From Lachnospiraceae bacterium (lineage in GTDB: Bacteria; Bacillota; Clostridia; Lachnospirales; Lachnospiraceae), in the NCBI GenBank assembly GCA_009774375.1, contig VSNO01000001.1, positions 14,478-78,477 of the forward strand: a DNA stretch of 64,000 nt, read 5' to 3'. Positions within the stretch are counted from its first letter, which is position 1. The number at the start of each line of letters is the position of its first letter. The notes beneath the pieces are model-generated. The model saw only the letters and a list, made by a program, of their open reading frames with translations, did no database searches and had not been told where the DNA came from. A program made the position numbers and the translations under genes. Below, one piece after another: positions 1 to 8,757 of this stretch.

Positions 1-1
1 G

Positions 2-32
2 TTGTGACAGTTCAGATATGGGATCGTCACAA
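2..32. repeat. inverted repeat at window edge
   Basis: Perfect 7-bp arms TTGTGAC and GTCACAA are separated by 17 nt, upstream of the FGGY kinase. It could be an operator or the end of a terminator of the preceding, unseen gene. The left part, GTGACAGTTCAG, resembles the ends of the structured element at 4873-5195. No complete gene is visible in bases 1-73. Confidence 0.35.
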
Positions 33-73
33 AGCGGTTTTATCATGTTATCGAAACAGGAGGATACAAATTT

Positions 74-1672
74 ATGGGATTTGATGCAAAAAACGCGATC
101 GAAAACGGCAGGACTGCCCTTGGGATTGAGTTTGGTTCGACAAGGATCAAGGCGGTGCTGATCGACGAAAATCATGAAGTGCTTGCCATTGGAAATCATG
201 ACTGGGAGAACCAGCTGGTAAACAATATCTGGACCTACAGTCTTGATGCAGTCTGGAAAGGACTCCAGGACTGTTATCAGGATCTGGTAAGATCTGTGCA
301 GGAGAAGTACGATACACCGATCAGGACGCTTGGCGCACTTGGGTTTAGTGCAATGATGCACGGATACATGGCGTTTGACAGCGAGGGAGAGCTCCTGGTG
401 CCTTTCAGGACATGGAGGAACACGATCACACAGGAGGCGAGTGAGAAGCTCACAGAGCTCTTTGACTATCATATTCCACAGCGGTGGAGCATTGCCCATC
501 TGTATCAGGCGATCCTGAACGGTGAGGAGCATGTAGGGAAAGTGGATTTTTTCACGACCCTTGCGGGATATATCCACTGGCAGCTGAGCGGCGAGAAGGT
601 GCTCGGCGTCGGCGAGGCGTCCGGTATGTTTCCGATCGATATCGCTACAAAACGTTTTAATGAGCGCATGATCGGACAGTTTGACGCGCTCGTCGCAGAC
701 AGGAACTATCCGTGGAAGCTTGCGGATATCATGCCGAAGGTCCTGGTTTCCGGGGACAGGGCAGGCACATTGACAGAAGCAGGGGCGAAGCTGCTCGACG
801 TGACAGGCACGCTGCAGGCTGGCATACCGATGTGCCCGCCGGAGGGGGATGCAGGCACTGGCATGGTGGCGACAAACAGCGTGGCGCAGCGCACCGGAAA
901 TATCTCCGCGGGAACCTCTGTGTTTGCGATGGCGGTGCTCGAGAAAGACCTGTCAAAGTCGTATGATGAACTGGATCTGGTGACAACGCCGGACGGAAGC
1001 CTTGTGGCGATGGTACACTGCAACAACTGCACCTCGGATCTGAATGCATGGGTGAACCTGTTCAGGGAATTTCAGGAGGCGATGGGGCAGAAGACAGATA
1101 TGGACGAGCTCTACGGGACACTCTACAGGAAGGCGCTCGAGGGCGATGCGGACTGCGGCGGGCTTCTGGCTTACGGTTACTTCTCGGGCGAACATGTGAC
1201 CGGATTCGAGGAGGGCAGGCCGCTCTTTGTGCGGACGCCTGACGCGAAGTTCACCCTCGCGAATTTTATGCGCGTCAATCTGTTCACCGCGCTTGGCGCC
1301 ATCAAGATCGGTATGGATATTCTGTTTAAGCAGGAGCATGTCACGCTTGACGAGCTCCTTGGCCACGGCGGCCTGTTCAAGACAGAGGGCGTCGGACAGA
1401 AGGTGGTCGCCGCGGCGGTCAACGTTCCGGTATCGGTCATGAAGACTGCAGGTGAGGGCGGTGCATGGGGCATCGCGGTGCTTGCAAATTACATGATGAA
1501 AAAGGGAGCGGATGAGACGCTCAGCGATTATCTGAACAGCAAAGTATTTGCGGGTGAAGAGTCCGTGCGCATGGAGCCGGACGCAAAGGATGTGGCAGGA
1601 TTTGAGACATTTATCGAGCGGTACAGGAGAGGGCTTGCGATCGAGCGCGCGGCAGTGGAGAGCCTGTCCTGA
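74..1672 (+). CDS. FGGY-family carbohydrate kinase (probable L-ribulokinase role)
   Basis: This 532-residue sugar kinase has the FGGY fold. The N-terminal phosphate-binding motif [13 protein letters not shown] lies at about residues 17-29. The second ATP-binding half follows, with [10 protein letters not shown] near residue 275 and [10 protein letters not shown] near 435. The start has a good site, CAGGAGG, 12 nt upstream. It lies 26 bp before araD and is followed by transketolase, so the expected reaction is ATP-dependent phosphorylation of L-ribulose to L-ribulose-5-phosphate in the cytoplasm. That substrate is inferred from context; FGGY members also use xylulose, rhamnulose, glycerol and gluconate. 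It is clearly different from the second FGGY kinase at 52061, which is closer to XylB. Confidence 0.85.
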   Translation: MGFDAKNAIENGRTALGIEFGSTRIKAVLIDENHEVLAIGNHDWENQLVNNIWTYSLDAVWKGLQDCYQDLVRSVQEKYDTPIRTLGALGFSAMMHGYMAFDSEGELLVPFRTWRNTITQEASEKLTELFDYHIPQRWSIAHLYQAILNGEEHVGKVDFFTTLAGYIHWQLSGEKVLGVGEASGMFPIDIATKRFNERMIGQFDALVADRNYPWKLADIMPKVLVSGDRAGTLTEAGAKLLDVTGTLQAGIPMCPPEGDAGTGMVATNSVAQRTGNISAGTSVFAMAVLEKDLSKSYDELDLVTTPDGSLVAMVHCNNCTSDLNAWVNLFREFQEAMGQKTDMDELYGTLYRKALEGDADCGGLLAYGYFSGEHVTGFEEGRPLFVRTPDAKFTLANFMRVNLFTALGAIKIGMDILFKQEHVTLDELLGHGGLFKTEGVGQKVVAAAVNVPVSVMKTAGEGGAWGIAVLANYMMKKGADETLSDYLNSKVFAGEESVRMEPDAKDVAGFETFIERYRRGLAIERAAVESLS

Positions 1673-1698
1673 TCAATATCTATATGGAGGAAAGTGTG

Positions 1699-2394
1699 AT
1701 GTTAGAGGAATTAAAGAAAAAAGTGTATGAAGCCAATATGGAGCTGCCCAGGTACGGTCTTGTGACATTCACATGGGGCAATGTGAGCGCGGTCGACAGG
1801 GAGAGCGGCCTGTTTGTCATCAAGCCGAGCGGCGTTGATTACGATCTGTTAAAGCCGGAGGATATGGTTGTCATGGATCTGAACGGAAATAAGGTGGAAG
1901 GAAAATACAACCCGTCGTCCGACACGCCGACCCATCTGGAGCTTTACAAGGCATTTCAGGAGATCGGCGGCATCGTACATACACACAGCACCTATGCGAC
2001 GAGCTGGGCACAGTCCGGCAGGAGCATTCCGTGTTACGGGACGACCCATGCAGATTATATGTATGGGGAGATCCCCTGCGCGCGCGTGCTCACACAGGAG
2101 GAGATCGACGAGGGCTATGAGAAAAATACAGGGACGCTGATCATAGAGACCTTCAGGGACAAGGATGTCATGGCTGTCCCGGCGGTGCTCTGCAAGAACC
2201 ACGGCCCGTTTGCGTGGGGCAGGGACGCGAAGGAGGCGGTGCACAACGCAGTCGTTCTCGAGGAAGTGGCTAAGATGGCACTCTTCACAGAGCAGCTGAA
2301 CAGGGATGTGGAGCCGGCGCCGCAGCGCATCCAGGACAAGCACTATTACAGGAAACACGGCACCAACGCGTATTATGGAAACAAGGTGGAATAG
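1699..2394 (+). CDS. araD: L-ribulose-5-phosphate 4-epimerase
   Basis: Class II aldolase/adducin-family protein of 231 residues, the usual AraD length. It interconverts L-ribulose-5-phosphate and D-xylulose-5-phosphate, feeding the pentose phosphate pathway. Visible family features are an N-terminal ..GNVSAVD.. segment, the phosphate-binding [21 protein letters not shown], the zinc-binding [12 protein letters not shown] and a later [10 protein letters not shown] histidine motif. The ATG at 1699 is chosen over the one at 1684 because GGAGG at 1686-1690 is correctly spaced for it and overlaps the earlier ATG. It sits in an operon with the FGGY kinase and two transketolase subunits. Confidence 0.93.
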   Translation: MLEELKKKVYEANMELPRYGLVTFTWGNVSAVDRESGLFVIKPSGVDYDLLKPEDMVVMDLNGNKVEGKYNPSSDTPTHLELYKAFQEIGGIVHTHSTYATSWAQSGRSIPCYGTTHADYMYGEIPCARVLTQEEIDEGYEKNTGTLIIETFRDKDVMAVPAVLCKNHGPFAWGRDAKEAVHNAVVLEEVAKMALFTEQLNRDVEPAPQRIQDKHYYRKHGTNAYYGNKVE

Positions 2395-2512
2395 ACGCGC
2401 ATCTATAATCTGCAGGGTATTTTTTTCAAGTTTGTTCATTTACGCACAACACATTTTATGATATATTGATATAGGCAAATTGTTTTGCATGTTTTCTTTG
2501 GAGGAGTGGACA

Positions 2513-2986
2513 ATGAAAAATATCCAGATCTATAATGCCGATAAGTATCTGACTTCTGCCTATGAGAAAGTGGAAGAAAATATTTATAAAGGCAGGAATC
2601 CCTATTATAGAGGGAGTTCGTGGGAGTCGGAAGAAATGTATGTGACCTCCCTGACATTTGAGCAGGAACCCAGTCTGGGAGAGGGTGAGACCCCGGATGA
2701 TATTTCACAGTATCCGCTGGAAGGCATATTGGATCTGTTTGGCGTATGCGTATCGGATTTCTATGATGCACTCAATGCAGAAAGCCAGGGAACGTGTTAT
2801 CAGGAGTTTGGTTCAGAGCATCTGGAGAACGTCAGGAAACTTCTGGGGATAGTGGGGAAACATGTTTATGACAAGAAATTCCAGGCTGATGATCTGAGCG
2901 AGGAGGAGCAGGAAAAATATAAGGGCATGTCCGAGGAGGAGCTGGAAGAGGAAGGCATCATCTGGTATGAAACTGTAGTTGAATAA
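2513..2986 (+). CDS. small acidic protein of unknown function
   Basis: A 157-residue, strongly acidic cytoplasmic protein; the C-terminal third is a Glu-rich helix with repeated EEE/EEL patterns. There is no signal peptide, membrane segment or motif that I recognise. The start at 2513 follows GGAGG at 2500-2504; the open frame extends 11 codons further upstream but without a ribosome site. It lies between araD and the transketolase pair, 18 bp before the latter, so it is probably cotranscribed with pentose genes. There may also be a promoter in the 118-bp gap after araD. No function is proposed. Confidence 0.7.
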   Translation: MKNIQIYNADKYLTSAYEKVEENIYKGRNPYYRGSSWESEEMYVTSLTFEQEPSLGEGETPDDISQYPLEGILDLFGVCVSDFYDALNAESQGTCYQEFGSEHLENVRKLLGIVGKHVYDKKFQADDLSEEEQEKYKGMSEEELEEEGIIWYETVVE

Positions 2987-3004
2987 AAAATGGAGGAAAA
3001 AACA

Positions 3005-3838
3005 ATGACAAATTTGGAGCTTCAAAAAATGGCAAATGAAGTTCGTAAGGGCATCGTCACGGGCGTTCATGCGGCGAAGGCGGGACATCCGGGCGGATCG
3101 TTATCGGCGGCGGATATCTATACGTATCTTTATTTTGAGGAGATGAACATCGATCCGAAGGATCCGAAGAAGGCGGACAGGGACCGCTTTGTCCTCTCGA
3201 AGGGACATACGGCGCCAGGATTATACTCGACGCTTGCAAACCGCGGATATTTTCCGGTTGAGGATCTGGTGACGCTCAGAAAGCTCGGTTCTTATCTGCA
3301 GGGGCATCCCTGCCTGCAGCATGTACCGGGTGTTGACATGTCATCCGGCTCTCTCGGACAGGGGATCTCCGTAGCGTGCGGCATGGCACTCGGGGCGAAG
3401 ATGTCCAATGCGGACTACAGAGTGTACACACTGCTCGGCGACGGCGAGATCGAGGAAGGACAGGTCTGGGAGGCTTCCATGTTTGCAGGGCACAGAAAGC
3501 TCGACAACCTCTGCGTGATCGTGGATAACAACGGGCTGCAGATCGACGGCAGGATCGAGGATGTTTGTTCTCCATATCCGATCGACAAGAAGTTTGAAGC
3601 GTTCAATTTCCATGTGATCGATCTGGATGATGCGCATGATTTTGACAAGATCCGCGCAGCGTTCAGGGAGGCAAGGGAGACAAAGGGCATGCCGACGGCG
3701 ATCATCGCTCATTCTTTAAAGGGCAAGGGCGTGTCGTTCATGGAAGGAAACGTGGACTGGCATGGCAAGGCTCCGAACGATGAGGAGTACGCAGTGGCGA
3801 TGGCAGATTTAGAGAAGATCGCACAGCAGTTGGCGTAG
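3005..3838 (+). CDS. transketolase, N-terminal (TPP-binding) subunit
   Basis: First half of a split transketolase, 277 residues. It carries the thiamine-diphosphate site: GHPGGSLSAADI near residue 25, the LSKGHTAPGLY histidine segment, and the TPP/metal motif GDGEIEEGQVWEA ending in the VDNNGLQIDG asparagine region. With the downstream subunit it forms the complete enzyme exchanging two-carbon units between pentose and hexose phosphates. The ATG at 3005 is preferred to the one at 2990, which contains the ribosome site GGAGG. Only 20 bp separate the two subunit genes. Split transketolases are common in Clostridia and archaea. Confidence 0.93.
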   Translation: MTNLELQKMANEVRKGIVTGVHAAKAGHPGGSLSAADIYTYLYFEEMNIDPKDPKKADRDRFVLSKGHTAPGLYSTLANRGYFPVEDLVTLRKLGSYLQGHPCLQHVPGVDMSSGSLGQGISVACGMALGAKMSNADYRVYTLLGDGEIEEGQVWEASMFAGHRKLDNLCVIVDNNGLQIDGRIEDVCSPYPIDKKFEAFNFHVIDLDDAHDFDKIRAAFREARETKGMPTAIIAHSLKGKGVSFMEGNVDWHGKAPNDEEYAVAMADLEKIAQQLA

Positions 3839-3858
3839 GCGCGGAAGGGAGAAAGAAA

Positions 3859-4818
3859 ATGGCAGATGTAAAAACGAACAAAGTCGTTTCAAAAATAGCA
3901 ACAAGGGAGAGTTATGGAAATGCTCTCGTTGAGATCGGAAAAGAGAATCCGAACCTGGTCGTACTTGACGCTGACCTTGCGGCGGCGACCAAGACTGGCG
4001 TGTTTAAGAAGGCGTTTCCGGAGAGGCATATCGACTGCGGTATCGCGGAATGCAACATGACAGGTATCGCGGCCGGCTTGTCACTCACTGGAAAGATCCC
4101 GTTTATGAGTTCTTTTGCGATGTTCGCTGCAGGGCGCGCTTTTGAGCAGGTGAGAAACTCCATCGGATATCCGCACCTGAATGTGAAGATCGGAGCGACA
4201 CATGCGGGGATCACGGTTGGAGAGGACGGTGCGTCCCACCAGTGCAACGAGGACATTGCCCTGATGCGCACGATCCCGGGCATGGTTGTTATGTGCCCGG
4301 CAGATGATGTCGAGGCAAGGGCGGCGGTGCACGCGGCGGTAGAGTATGAAGGCCCTGTGTATATACGTTTTGGACGCGCGGCAGTTCCTGTCATCAACGA
4401 CAGGCCGGATTACAAATTTGAGATCGGCAAAGGAACGGTCGTGAGAGAGGGCAGCGACGTCACGATCGTGGCGACCGGTATCTGTGTGGACTCCGCACTT
4501 GGCGCAGCCGAGATGCTTGAGAAGGACGGCATCAGCGCGGAGGTCATCAACATCTGCACGATCAAGCCGCTCGACGAGGAGATCATCATCAATTCGGCAA
4601 AAAAGACCGGAAAGGTTGTGACAGCGGAGGAGCATTCCGTGATCGGCGGACTGGGGAGCGCGGTGTGCGATGCGCTCTGCAAATCGTATCCGGCGCCTGT
4701 CTGCAAGATCGGCATGCAGGATACATTTGGCGAGTCCGGCTCCGCGGCGGCGCTGGTGGAGAAGTACAAGCTCGACGCAAAGGGCGTGTACGAGCAGGTG
4801 AAGGCATTTCTGGCATAA
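3859..4818 (+). CDS. transketolase, C-terminal (pyrimidine-binding) subunit
   Basis: Second half of the split transketolase, 319 residues. The Pyr domain carries the catalytic glutamate context DCGIAECNMTGIAAGLS, GATHAGITVGEDGASHQ, and the PADDVEARAAV stretch. A C-terminal transketolase domain of about 120 residues follows (VTIVATGICVDSALGA, TAEEHSVIGGLGSAV). It acts with the subunit at 3005 to link araD-derived xylulose-5-phosphate to glycolysis. The ribosome site GGAAGGGAG lies just upstream. It is the last gene of the pentose operon and is followed by a strong terminator. Confidence 0.93.
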   Translation: MADVKTNKVVSKIATRESYGNALVEIGKENPNLVVLDADLAAATKTGVFKKAFPERHIDCGIAECNMTGIAAGLSLTGKIPFMSSFAMFAAGRAFEQVRNSIGYPHLNVKIGATHAGITVGEDGASHQCNEDIALMRTIPGMVVMCPADDVEARAAVHAAVEYEGPVYIRFGRAAVPVINDRPDYKFEIGKGTVVREGSDVTIVATGICVDSALGAAEMLEKDGISAEVINICTIKPLDEEIIINSAKKTGKVVTAEEHSVIGGLGSAVCDALCKSYPAPVCKIGMQDTFGESGSAAALVEKYKLDAKGVYEQVKAFLA

Positions 4819-4831
4819 TGGCATAATCTCA

Positions 4832-4864
4832 GGGCGTCATCTTTATGGTGGCGCCCATTTTGTT
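4832..4864 (+). terminator. rho-independent terminator of pentose operon
   Basis: A 10-bp stem (GGGCGTCATC with GGTGGCGCCC, two G-U pairs) has a 5-nt loop and is followed by ATTTTGTT. It lies 13 bp after the transketolase stop. Confidence 0.85.
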
Positions 4865-4872
4865 CTCCAACC

Positions 4873-5195
4873 GTAACAGTTCAGCCTTCGGCTTCCTGTT
4901 ACAGGCATCAAGCCATGCAAATATCGCCAAACCGAACAAGGTTCGGCATGCGATGGGCTTGATGCTTCTCAACCACTACGTGTTCTTACGGACTTTGCAG
5001 CGTAGTGCAAAGTCCTAGTATAATCCACACTAAATACCCTAATGTTTGGCGCAGAATATTTTTCTGAGAGTGCTGCTTCCCAAACGCAGGCGTAGCGGTG
5101 GCTACGTCGAGGCTTGGGGAGTAGTGCTATCAGGAAAATAGACAAGCGAAACATAGGGTTATTTAGTGCGGGTTATACTAGGCTGAACTGTAACC
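4873..5195. repeat. multi-hairpin, MITE-like structured element
   Basis: An intergenic block of about 320 bp with no plausible gene. The ends are inverted copies of GTWACAGTTCAGCC (4873-4886 and 5181-5194, one mismatch). Inside are a nested hairpin with arms GCATCAAGCC/GGCTTGATGC and inner CCGAAC/GTTCGG, then CACTACG/CGTAGTG and ACTTTGC/GCAAAGT. The right half (5014-5182) is one long imperfect palindrome whose tip is CGTAGC-GGTG-GCTACG at 5091-5106. This resembles a miniature inverted-repeat element or a folded RNA. A short relative lies at 7837-7866. Confidence 0.65.
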
Positions 5196-5208
5196 TTCAA
5201 CCTTTTTC

Positions 5209-5237
5209 TTGACTTTAGCCAATTAAACTGCTAACAT
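5209..5237 (+). promoter_or_regulatory. sigma-A promoter for amino-acid ABC operon
   Basis: TTGACT, a 17-nt spacer and TAACAT lie just outside the structured element and about 110 bp before the binding-protein gene. Confidence 0.6.
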
Positions 5238-5348
5238 AGTGATGTGCGAAATAACGGACCGCGGTCACATTGCTGAGACCTGGCGGAAGAGCTGATCGCT
5301 GTTATCCGTGTGAAGATTCATGTGCGATGAAAAGAATGGAGGATCATT

Positions 5349-6275
5349 ATGAAAAAATTGACCAGAATGGCTTTGGCATTTACTACAACCCTTATGTTAA
5401 CCCTGCCGCTTGCAGGCTGCGGCAGTTCCGACGCGCCGGCGGCGTCTTCTGACGGCAGTGCTTCGCCTGCTGCGCCGACGGACAGCGTGCAGACAGAACA
5501 GGGTACGACATCGGAGTCCACGCAGGCGGCGGAGTCCGCACCGGACGATGCAGGGGCAGAGACATCCGGATCCGACCTTGATTATGTCAAAGGCAAGGGG
5601 ACACTCGTGGTCGGGATCACAGATTTTGAGCCGATGGATTACAAGGATGAAAATGGTGAGTGGATCGGCTTTGATGCCGATATGGCGAAGGCGTTTGCGG
5701 AAAGCCTCGGCGTGTCCGTAGAATTCGTGGAGATCGACTGGGATAACAAGATCCTGGAGCTGGATGGAAAGACGATCGACTGTGTGTGGAACGGTATGAC
5801 CCTGACGCCGGAAGTGACAGGGTCTATGGAGTGCTCCGCCGCTTATTGCAACAATGCCCAGGTGATCGTAGTGCCGTCTGCCCAGGCAGATGATTTCCAG
5901 GAAAAATCAGACCTTTCACAGTACAATTTTGCAGTCGAGGCGGGCAGCGCCGGTGAACAGCAGGCGATATCGCTTGAGCTTCCGCACACGCCTGTCAAAG
6001 CGCAGTCGGATGCCCTGATGGAAGTCGCGGCCGGAACCTCTGATGCAGCGATCATCGACTCCCTGATGGCAGCAGCCATGGTTGGCGAGGGGACCGGGTA
6101 TGCGGATCTTACATACACGATCGGCCTGAATGATGAGGAATATGGTGTCGGATTCCGCAAAGGTTCAGACCTTGCCGCTTCCCTGAACGATTTTTTTGCC
6201 GCGAGCTATCAGGACGGCAGTATGCTTGAGATTGCTGAGAGATACGGCGTCCAGGCCGCTCTCGTAGAACAGTAA
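5349..6275 (+). CDS. amino-acid ABC transporter, substrate-binding lipoprotein
   Basis: A 308-residue solute-binding protein of the polar amino-acid family (SBP_bac_3/PBP2). A lipoprotein signal ends in LAGC (Cys at about residue 25). A long Ser/Ala/Thr-rich linker to about residue 75 holds it to the outer membrane face. The binding core follows: FEPMDYKDENGEWIGFDADM, then DCVWNGMTLTPE and NNAQVIVV. The ribosome site GGAGG precedes the ATG. It forms an operon with the permease and ATPase. The exact amino acid cannot be told from the sequence. Confidence 0.9.
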   Translation: MKKLTRMALAFTTTLMLTLPLAGCGSSDAPAASSDGSASPAAPTDSVQTEQGTTSESTQAAESAPDDAGAETSGSDLDYVKGKGTLVVGITDFEPMDYKDENGEWIGFDADMAKAFAESLGVSVEFVEIDWDNKILELDGKTIDCVWNGMTLTPEVTGSMECSAAYCNNAQVIVVPSAQADDFQEKSDLSQYNFAVEAGSAGEQQAISLELPHTPVKAQSDALMEVAAGTSDAAIIDSLMAAAMVGEGTGYADLTYTIGLNDEEYGVGFRKGSDLAASLNDFFAASYQDGSMLEIAERYGVQAALVEQ

Positions 6276-6299
6276 GAGCGGGCGGCGCGGAGGAGTTAT

Positions 6300-6986
6300 A
6301 TGCAGCTTTTTACAGAACAGTTTCCGATCGTGATCCATTCATTGAACATCGGATTTCTGCAGACACTCAAATTGTTTTTTGTCACACTCACGGGGGCATT
6401 TCCGCTGGGGCTGGTCATTGCGTTTGGCTCGATGTCCCATTTCAGACCCCTGAGATACTGCGCGAAGGTGCTTGTGTGGATCATACGCGGCACGCCGCTC
6501 ATGATCCAGCTGCTGATCATTTACTATTTTCCGGGACTAGTACTGCACAATCCGATCTGGGGAGGCGGCGAGAACGGACGCTTTCTGGCAGCCAGCTTCT
6601 CGTTTATCCTGAATTATGCGTGCTATTTCTCAGAAATCTACCGCGGAGGCATTCAGTCGATCCCCGTCGGGCAGACGGAGGCTGGCCTTGTGCTCGGCAT
6701 GACAAGAAGGCAGATCTTTGTGAGAGTAAAGCTTCTTCAGATGATCAAGCGGATCGTTCCGCCGATGTCCAACGAGATCATCACGCTGGTGAAGGATACC
6801 TCCCTGGCGCGCATCATAGCACTGCAGGAGATCATATGGGCGGGGCAGGCATTTATGAAAGGTTCGCAGGGAATCTCGGGCGCCATATGGCCATTGTTTT
6901 TTACAGCGGTTTACTATCTTGTCTGCAATGGGATCCTGACGGTGCTTCTGGGATACCTTGAGAAAAAGCTCGATTATTTCAAATGA
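6300..6986 (+). CDS. amino-acid ABC transporter permease
   Basis: A 228-residue HisM/GlnP-type membrane permease with about five transmembrane helices. The N-terminal region is FLQTLKLFFVTLTGAFPLG, and RGTPLMIQLLIIYY is a family hallmark. The ATPase-contacting EAA loop is visible as QTEAGLVLGMTRRQIFVRVKL, followed by PPMSNEIITLVKDTSLA. It starts 24 bp after the binding protein with AGGAG in front, and is followed 15 bp later by the ATPase. A homodimer probably forms the membrane channel, since only one permease gene is present. Confidence 0.92.
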   Translation: MQLFTEQFPIVIHSLNIGFLQTLKLFFVTLTGAFPLGLVIAFGSMSHFRPLRYCAKVLVWIIRGTPLMIQLLIIYYFPGLVLHNPIWGGGENGRFLAASFSFILNYACYFSEIYRGGIQSIPVGQTEAGLVLGMTRRQIFVRVKLLQMIKRIVPPMSNEIITLVKDTSLARIIALQEIIWAGQAFMKGSQGISGAIWPLFFTAVYYLVCNGILTVLLGYLEKKLDYFK

Positions 6987-7001
6987 GCGGGAGGACAGGA
7001 T

Positions 7002-7787
7002 ATGGCTATTTTAGAGGCAGAACACATACAGAAGACTTTCGGGGGAGTGCAGGTGTTAAAAGACATCAGCTTCTCGATGGAAAAGGGACAGACATTGTCA
7101 ATCATCGGTTCTTCGGGAAGTGGAAAGACGACCCTGCTGCGCTGTCTGAATTTTTTGGAGAGACCGGATACAGGCATGATCCGTGTCAATGGGGAGACCC
7201 TGTTCGACGCGGGAGACCCGGATACGACGACGGAGCGGGAGATCCGGAAGAAGCGGCTCCACTTTGGCCTGGTATTCCAGTCGTTTAACCTGTTCCCGCA
7301 GTATACCGCCCTGCAGAATGTAATGCTTGCAGGGCAGCTCCTCGCAAAGGAGGCTGAGGACTATAAAGTGCGCAAAAGAGAGATAAACCTTGCGATCGAG
7401 GAGCACGCCAGGGAGCTGCTGACCCAGATGGGACTCGGCGACAGGATGGGCAACTATCCGCATCAGCTTTCCGGCGGGCAATGCCAGCGCGTTGCGATCG
7501 CGCGGGCACTCGCGCTCACGCCTGATATCTTGTGTTTTGATGAACCGACCTCTGCCCTGGACCCGGAGCTGACAGGGGAGGTTCTGCGGGTGATCAGGGA
7601 ACTTGCGGACAAGGAGACGACCATGATCATAGTGACGCATGAGATGGCATTTGCGCGCGATGTCGCAGACCGCGTGATCTTTATGGACGATGGGTATATC
7701 GTGGAGCAGGGGCCGCCTGCGGAAGTCATAGAAAACCCGAAGGAAGAGCGCACAAGGCAGTTCCTGTCGCGCTATACACAGGGATAA
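7002..7787 (+). CDS. amino-acid ABC transporter ATP-binding protein
   Basis: A 261-residue GlnQ/HisP-type ATPase. Walker A is GSSGSGKTT (residues about 37-45), the Q-loop is VFQSFNLFPQYT, the signature is LSGGQCQRVAIARAL and Walker B is ILCFDEPTSALD, followed by the VTHEMAFA H-loop. It powers the importer encoded by the two upstream genes. The helical subdomain carries a roughly 20-residue acidic/basic insertion, LLAKEAEDYKVRKREINLA, that many homologues share in shorter form. A strong terminator follows the stop. Confidence 0.95.
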   Translation: MAILEAEHIQKTFGGVQVLKDISFSMEKGQTLSIIGSSGSGKTTLLRCLNFLERPDTGMIRVNGETLFDAGDPDTTTEREIRKKRLHFGLVFQSFNLFPQYTALQNVMLAGQLLAKEAEDYKVRKREINLAIEEHARELLTQMGLGDRMGNYPHQLSGGQCQRVAIARALALTPDILCFDEPTSALDPELTGEVLRVIRELADKETTMIIVTHEMAFARDVADRVIFMDDGYIVEQGPPAEVIENPKEERTRQFLSRYTQG

Positions 7788-7790
7788 AAC

Positions 7791-7836
7791 ACTGTCCTGC
7801 CAGTAGTATTGCGGATACTCTGGCAGGGCAGTTTTT
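7791..7836 (+). terminator. terminator of amino-acid ABC operon
   Basis: The 13-bp stem pairs ACTGTCCTGCCAG with CTGGCAGGGCAGT (one G-U), followed by TTTTT. It begins 3 bp after the ATPase stop. Confidence 0.9.
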
Positions 7837-7866
7837 GTAACAGTTCAGCTTTGCCGAACTGTAACC
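7837..7866. repeat. short hairpin related to the 4873-5195 element ends
   Basis: GTAACAGTTC and GAACTGTAAC flank a 9-nt loop and abut the terminator T-run. The sequence matches the two ends of the larger element joined without its interior, with the same A/T mismatch in the third position. Confidence 0.5.
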
Positions 7867-7894
7867 AGTTTTTCAGGTTGTTTTGCGATAGGTG

Positions 7895-7922
7895 TTGATA
7901 AGTTCGGAATTTGTGATATGAT
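7895..7922 (+). promoter_or_regulatory. promoter for pyrK-pyrD
   Basis: TTGATA, 16 nt, TATGAT, about 36 bp upstream of pyrK. No PyrR attenuator or other pyrimidine leader is visible in the short 5' region. Confidence 0.5.
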
Positions 7923-7957
7923 AAGTATATTGCGATAATGATGAAGGAGAGGATGAC

Positions 7958-8740
7958 ATGGAACGAAAAAAAAAGGAAGCTGCCCGGGTCTACAGACAGC
8001 AGCAGATTGCGCCGGGGATCTACGACATGTGGATCAGCACGACACTGGCAAGGCAGGCAAGGCCGGGACAGTTCATCAGCGTGTACACACAGGACAAGTC
8101 TGTGCTCCTGCCGCGTCCGATCAGCATCTGCGAGACAGATGCCGCAAACGGCAGACTGCGCATAGTCTACCGCGTGGCAGGAAAAGGGACAGCGGAGTTC
8201 TCGGGGTACGAGGCAGGCCGCCGCGTGGATATTCTCGGAGTGCTCGGAAATGGTTTTCCGCTGGAAAAAGCAGAGGGAAAACGCGTTTTTCTGATGGGCG
8301 GCGGAATCGGGATCCCGCCCATGCTCGCACTCGCAAAGGCAGTTGAGGGCGCAGCGTCCGTCGATGTGATCGTCGGCTATCGGGACAGGGAGCTCTTTCT
8401 GGCGGAGGATCTGGCAAGATACGCCCCCGTTCATATCGCTACGGAGGATGGCAGTGTTGGGACAAAGGGAAATGTCATGAATGTCATCGAGGAGGAGAAA
8501 CTGGAGGCGGATGTGATCTTTGCCTGCGGACCGATGCCGATGCTGCGCGCGGTCAAACAGTACGCGGCGCAGAAGGGCATTGAGGCGTATATCTCCCTTG
8601 AGGAGCGGATGGCGTGCGGTGTCGGTGCGTGCCTTGGGTGCGTCGTCAGGACGAGGGAAACCGACCATCACTCACATGTGAACAATGCGAGGATCTGCAC
8701 AGATGGTCCGGTCTATGCCGCAGAGGATGTGGAGATCTAG
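7958..8740 (+). CDS. pyrK: dihydroorotate dehydrogenase electron-transfer subunit
   Basis: A 260-residue iron-sulfur flavoprotein that passes electrons from PyrD's FMN to NAD+. The N-terminal half is a ferredoxin-reductase FAD domain (LLPRPISICETD, IVYRVAGKGTAEFSGYEAG). The middle is the NAD-binding domain (LMGGGIGIPPMLALAK, IFACGPMPMLRAVK). The C-terminus carries the [2Fe-2S] cysteines in CGVGACLGCV plus a later ARIC. The start follows AAGGAGAGG. It is 17 bp from pyrD, with which it forms the class 1B enzyme of pyrimidine biosynthesis. Confidence 0.95.
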   Translation: MERKKKEAARVYRQQQIAPGIYDMWISTTLARQARPGQFISVYTQDKSVLLPRPISICETDAANGRLRIVYRVAGKGTAEFSGYEAGRRVDILGVLGNGFPLEKAEGKRVFLMGGGIGIPPMLALAKAVEGAASVDVIVGYRDRELFLAEDLARYAPVHIATEDGSVGTKGNVMNVIEEEKLEADVIFACGPMPMLRAVKQYAAQKGIEAYISLEERMACGVGACLGCVVRTRETDHHSHVNNARICTDGPVYAAEDVEI

Positions 8741-8757
8741 AGCGAGGAGGCGTAAGG

